Origin: JAVZLH01 sp038883475
GTDB lineage: Archaea; Thermoproteota; Bathyarchaeia; Bathyarchaeales; Bathycorpusculaceae
Length of the DNA: 15,441 nt
Assembly (NCBI GenBank): GCA_038883475.1
Contig: JAVZMA010000025.1
Coordinates: forward strand, 1-15,441
Direction of reading: 5' to 3'
This document shows positions 13,658 through 15,441 of this stretch, piece after piece; the first letter of the stretch is position 1; every line of letters begins with the position of its first letter. The translations under genes were made by a program, and so were the position numbers. The notes under the pieces are model-generated. The model was not told where the DNA came from. It saw nothing but the letters and a program-made list of their open reading frames with translations, and searched no databases.

Positions 13658-13959
13658 TTAATCTCTTGAAAAGCGGGAAACATGATGCAAAGGGTTTTAC
13701 AACTATTTTAAATGTTATCGAGTTCCCGAAGGCTGTGGATTTTAGAGGTTTAGGCGTCATTTATCCCAGCATTGAGGATTATGATGAAGCTTTGAAGATT
13801 TCCGTCTCTTTGCTTAGGAGGGGTAAGCCCGTCCCAGCTGTAGACGTTTTGATAGCCTCCATTTGCATTAGGAGAGGATTGACGCTTGTCACGATGGATG
13901 AGCATTTTAGGCATATTAAATCCGTAAGAAAAGAGTTTAAGATGGAATTGGTCAAGTAA
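13624..13959 (+). CDS. vapC: PIN-domain toxin (VapC-type ribonuclease)
   Basis: A 111-residue PIN-domain protein with catalytic acids Asp7 (VYDTSALINLL), Glu33 (LNVIEFPKA), Asp74 (PAVDVLIASI) and Asp92 (TMDEHFRHI), predicted to be the RNase toxin paired with the upstream antitoxin. The gene begins inside the antitoxin gene (34-nt overlap). At 111 residues it is slightly shorter than the 120-140 usual for VapC; the shortening lies between Asp7 and Glu33. It is not closely similar by eye to the other PIN protein at 5440-5832, so the two pairs probably arose independently. Confidence 0.9.
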   Translation: MEEVVYDTSALINLLKSGKHDAKGFTTILNVIEFPKAVDFRGLGVIYPSIEDYDEALKISVSLLRRGKPVPAVDVLIASICIRRGLTLVTMDEHFRHIKSVRKEFKMELVK

Positions 13960-13962
13960 TTA

Positions 13963-13970
13963 TTTATAAG
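13963..13970 (+). promoter_or_regulatory. TATA box before the nuclease-methyltransferase gene
   Basis: TTTATAAG is centred about 26 nt upstream of the GTG at 13992, consistent with a leaderless transcript starting at that codon. It gives the restriction-type gene its own promoter, separate from the toxin-antitoxin operon that ends at 13959. Confidence 0.5.
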
Positions 13971-13991
13971 CTTGGGCGTGGCGGTTTTAGG

Positions 13992-15441
13992 GTGAGTTTG
14001 GGTAAGCCTACTGAGATGAGTTTGCGGGATTTGTTGGTTGAGGAGCTTAAGCGCCGGGGCGTGGCGGTTGTTCCTGAGGTTAGTTTTAGGGCTGTGGATG
14101 GGCGGCGTTTGGTTCCTGATTTGGTTTTGCATGATGGGGCGAGTTATGTTGTTGAGACTAAGTTGGGGGCTGAAACTAAGCTTTTGGATGCTATGGTTCA
14201 GTTATACGATTATAGTAAGCATGTTGGTGAGGCGAAGGGTGCTTTTGCTGTTTTGTTTCCGGAGGAACTGCGGAGGCCTTGGCCGGCAGATGTGATTATG
14301 AGTGTTGTGCGGGATGCGAAAACGCAGATTAGTTGTGTTGGGATTTTTAAGGATTTGAGGCCTAGTCAGCAGTTCAGGGGTAGCCTTTATGAGGTGGCTG
14401 ATTGGATTGCTGGGCATGTTTTGAGGCCTTTGGTTGTTGAGGCGGATACTGGTTTTGCTATTCGGGTTTTGAGGGATGCGGTGGATTATGTTAGTGCCAG
14501 TGTCCGTCAGTTGCAGGGTAAGGAGCTTGAGGATATTTTTGGTGGTAAGAGTGTTTTTGAGAATGTTTTGCAGTATGAGGAGGGGCGTTATCCGTTGGAG
14601 GAGATGAGGCATGCTGCGGCTTATTTGTTGGTTAATCAGTTGTTGTTTTATCATGTTTTGACGCGTGTGGATGCGAGTTTTCCAGTTATTGATGAGGATA
14701 GGGTTAGGCGTCCAAGCGATTTACGGGGTTATTTTGAGCCTGTTTTGAGGCGGGATTATAGTAGTGTTTTTGGTTTTGATGTGGCTTCGCGTTTGCCGGA
14801 TTCCGCTGTGGATGTTGTGCATAAAGCGGTTGTGGCTGTTAAGGCTTTGGCTCCTGAAAAGATTAGGCATGACTTGTTGGGTAAAGTGTTTCATGAGCTT
14901 ATTCCTTTTGAGGTGCGGAAGGCTGTTGCTGCCTTTTACACGAATAACGAGGCTGCTGAGATTCTGGCTCAGTTGGCTATTGACCGCGCTGACGCTAAAG
15001 TTTTGGATTTGGCTTGTGGAAGCGGCACATTGCTGGTTGCCGCTTATAGGCGTAAACGCGAACTGCTCCTGAGGGAGAAGGGCGAATTCACCCTTGAAGA
15101 CCATAAGAGATTTTTGGAGCAGGATTTGACTGGCATTGACATTATGCCTTTCGCCGCCCACATGGCTGTTGTGCACTTAGCCCTACAAGCTTTGGCTGCT
15201 GGGCACGAAGCGGAGAAAGTGCGTATAGCCGTTTGGGATTCCACAGAACTGGAGCCGGGGCAAACTATTCCGGCTATTTCACGGGAGCTTAAAGCCGCCT
15301 ATAAACGTCCAACATTGGAGTTGTTTTTTGAGGGCAAACCGTCTAAAGAAGAGGCTTATGTTGAAAAAGGGGCGGTAACGCTGGAAGGGATTGGTGGGGA
15401 ACAGATACCACGGGAAAAGGCAGACGTAATAATAATGAACC
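13992..15441 (+). CDS. PD-(D/E)XK nuclease fused to N6-adenine methyltransferase, 5' part (type IIG-like)
   Basis: The plus strand stays open from a GTG at 13992 to the end of the window (483 codons, C-terminus missing). Residues 28-75 contain a PD-(D/E)XK nuclease core: Asp43 in VPDLVLHDG, then Glu55 and Lys57 in YVVETKLG, followed by a Gln70/Tyr72 helix (AMVQLYDYSKH). Residues about 130-300 are helical. A type IIG-like connection follows: DLLGKVFHELIPFEVRKAV, then AFYTNNEAAEILAQLAI (314-330). Next come SAM-binding motif I, LDLACGSGTLL (338-348), and a motif II-like GIDIMPFAAHMAVVHLAL (381-398). The visible part stops at ADVIIMN (477-483), where the catalytic NPPY/F is expected. One polypeptide probably both modifies and cuts DNA; the target-recognition part would be downstream. 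A start at ATG 14016 is possible. Coding-strand composition is G/T-rich to about 14930, then more balanced. Confidence 0.85.
   Translation, partial: MSLGKPTEMSLRDLLVEELKRRGVAVVPEVSFRAVDGRRLVPDLVLHDGASYVVETKLGAETKLLDAMVQLYDYSKHVGEAKGAFAVLFPEELRRPWPADVIMSVVRDAKTQISCVGIFKDLRPSQQFRGSLYEVADWIAGHVLRPLVVEADTGFAIRVLRDAVDYVSASVRQLQGKELEDIFGGKSVFENVLQYEEGRYPLEEMRHAAAYLLVNQLLFYHVLTRVDASFPVIDEDRVRRPSDLRGYFEPVLRRDYSSVFGFDVASRLPDSAVDVVHKAVVAVKALAPEKIRHDLLGKVFHELIPFEVRKAVAAFYTNNEAAEILAQLAIDRADAKVLDLACGSGTLLVAAYRRKRELLLREKGEFTLEDHKRFLEQDLTGIDIMPFAAHMAVVHLALQALAAGHEAEKVRIAVWDSTELEPGQTIPAISRELKAAYKRPTLELFFEGKPSKEEAYVEKGAVTLEGIGGEQIPREKADVIIMN

Noticed and set aside
14202..14654. Open frame on the minus strand rich in Asn, Thr, Pro and Leu
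   Set aside because: It mirrors the G/T-rich codons of the nuclease-methyltransferase gene on the other strand, has no ribosome site and no domain resemblance.
1..15441. CRISPR array, insertion sequence or integrase
   Set aside because: No regularly spaced repeats, no transposase or integrase motifs and no terminal inverted repeats were seen on either strand.

Overview
The window looks archaeal. NreA is an archaea-specific repair protein, several genes start about 26-30 nt downstream of TATA-like boxes (some apparently leaderless), ribosome sites are of the GGTG/GGTGA type, TTG and GTG starts are common, and a tRNA-Asp gene carries an encoded CCA. Gene content (4-hydroxybutyryl-CoA dehydratase family, DUF169, MscL, VapBC pairs) fits an anaerobic Thermoproteota lineage. 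Bathyarchaeia is my best guess, but it is inference and not proven here.

Layout. Positions 1-1281 (minus) hold the N-terminal 427 codons of a long coiled-coil protein that runs out of the window. A gene-poor 416-nt stretch follows. From 1698 to 6053 everything is on the minus strand: a divergent CPA1-type cation/proton antiporter, a decayed fragment of a Na+/Ca2+ exchanger, a YdjM/DUF457-like membrane protein, the DNA repair protein NreA (zinc finger plus C-terminal PCNA-binding motif), and an AbrB/PIN toxin-antitoxin pair. Next comes a 31-nt relic of a tRNA-Asp gene (6104-6134), then a DUF169 protein (minus) divergent from a two-gene plus-strand operon of fold-type-I PLP enzymes (7179-9786). 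The intact tRNA-Asp(GTC) follows on the minus strand at 9838-9915. Positions 10068-11531 encode a 4-hydroxybutyryl-CoA dehydratase-family flavoprotein with all four iron-sulfur ligands. Upstream of it is a tiny Lys/Glu/Gly-rich protein, divergent from an unusual MscL. A radical SAM protein of the spore-photolyase-like COG1533 group is convergent with mscL.

The right end (13379-15441) is accessory in character: a ribbon-helix-helix/PIN toxin-antitoxin pair, then the first 483 codons of a PD-(D/E)XK nuclease fused to an N6-adenine methyltransferase (type IIG restriction-modification-like), cut just at its catalytic NPP motif. The first two thirds of this gene is very G/T-rich on the coding strand and the methyltransferase part is not, which suggests a mosaic origin.

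The observations most worth following are: an MscL whose cytoplasmic helix and Pro-rich linker sit at the N-terminus instead of the C-terminus; a tRNA-Asp copy explained exactly by one 47-nt deletion between CCGG repeats; an uncharacterised pair of PLP enzymes divergent from DUF169; and the composition break inside the nuclease-methyltransferase gene.
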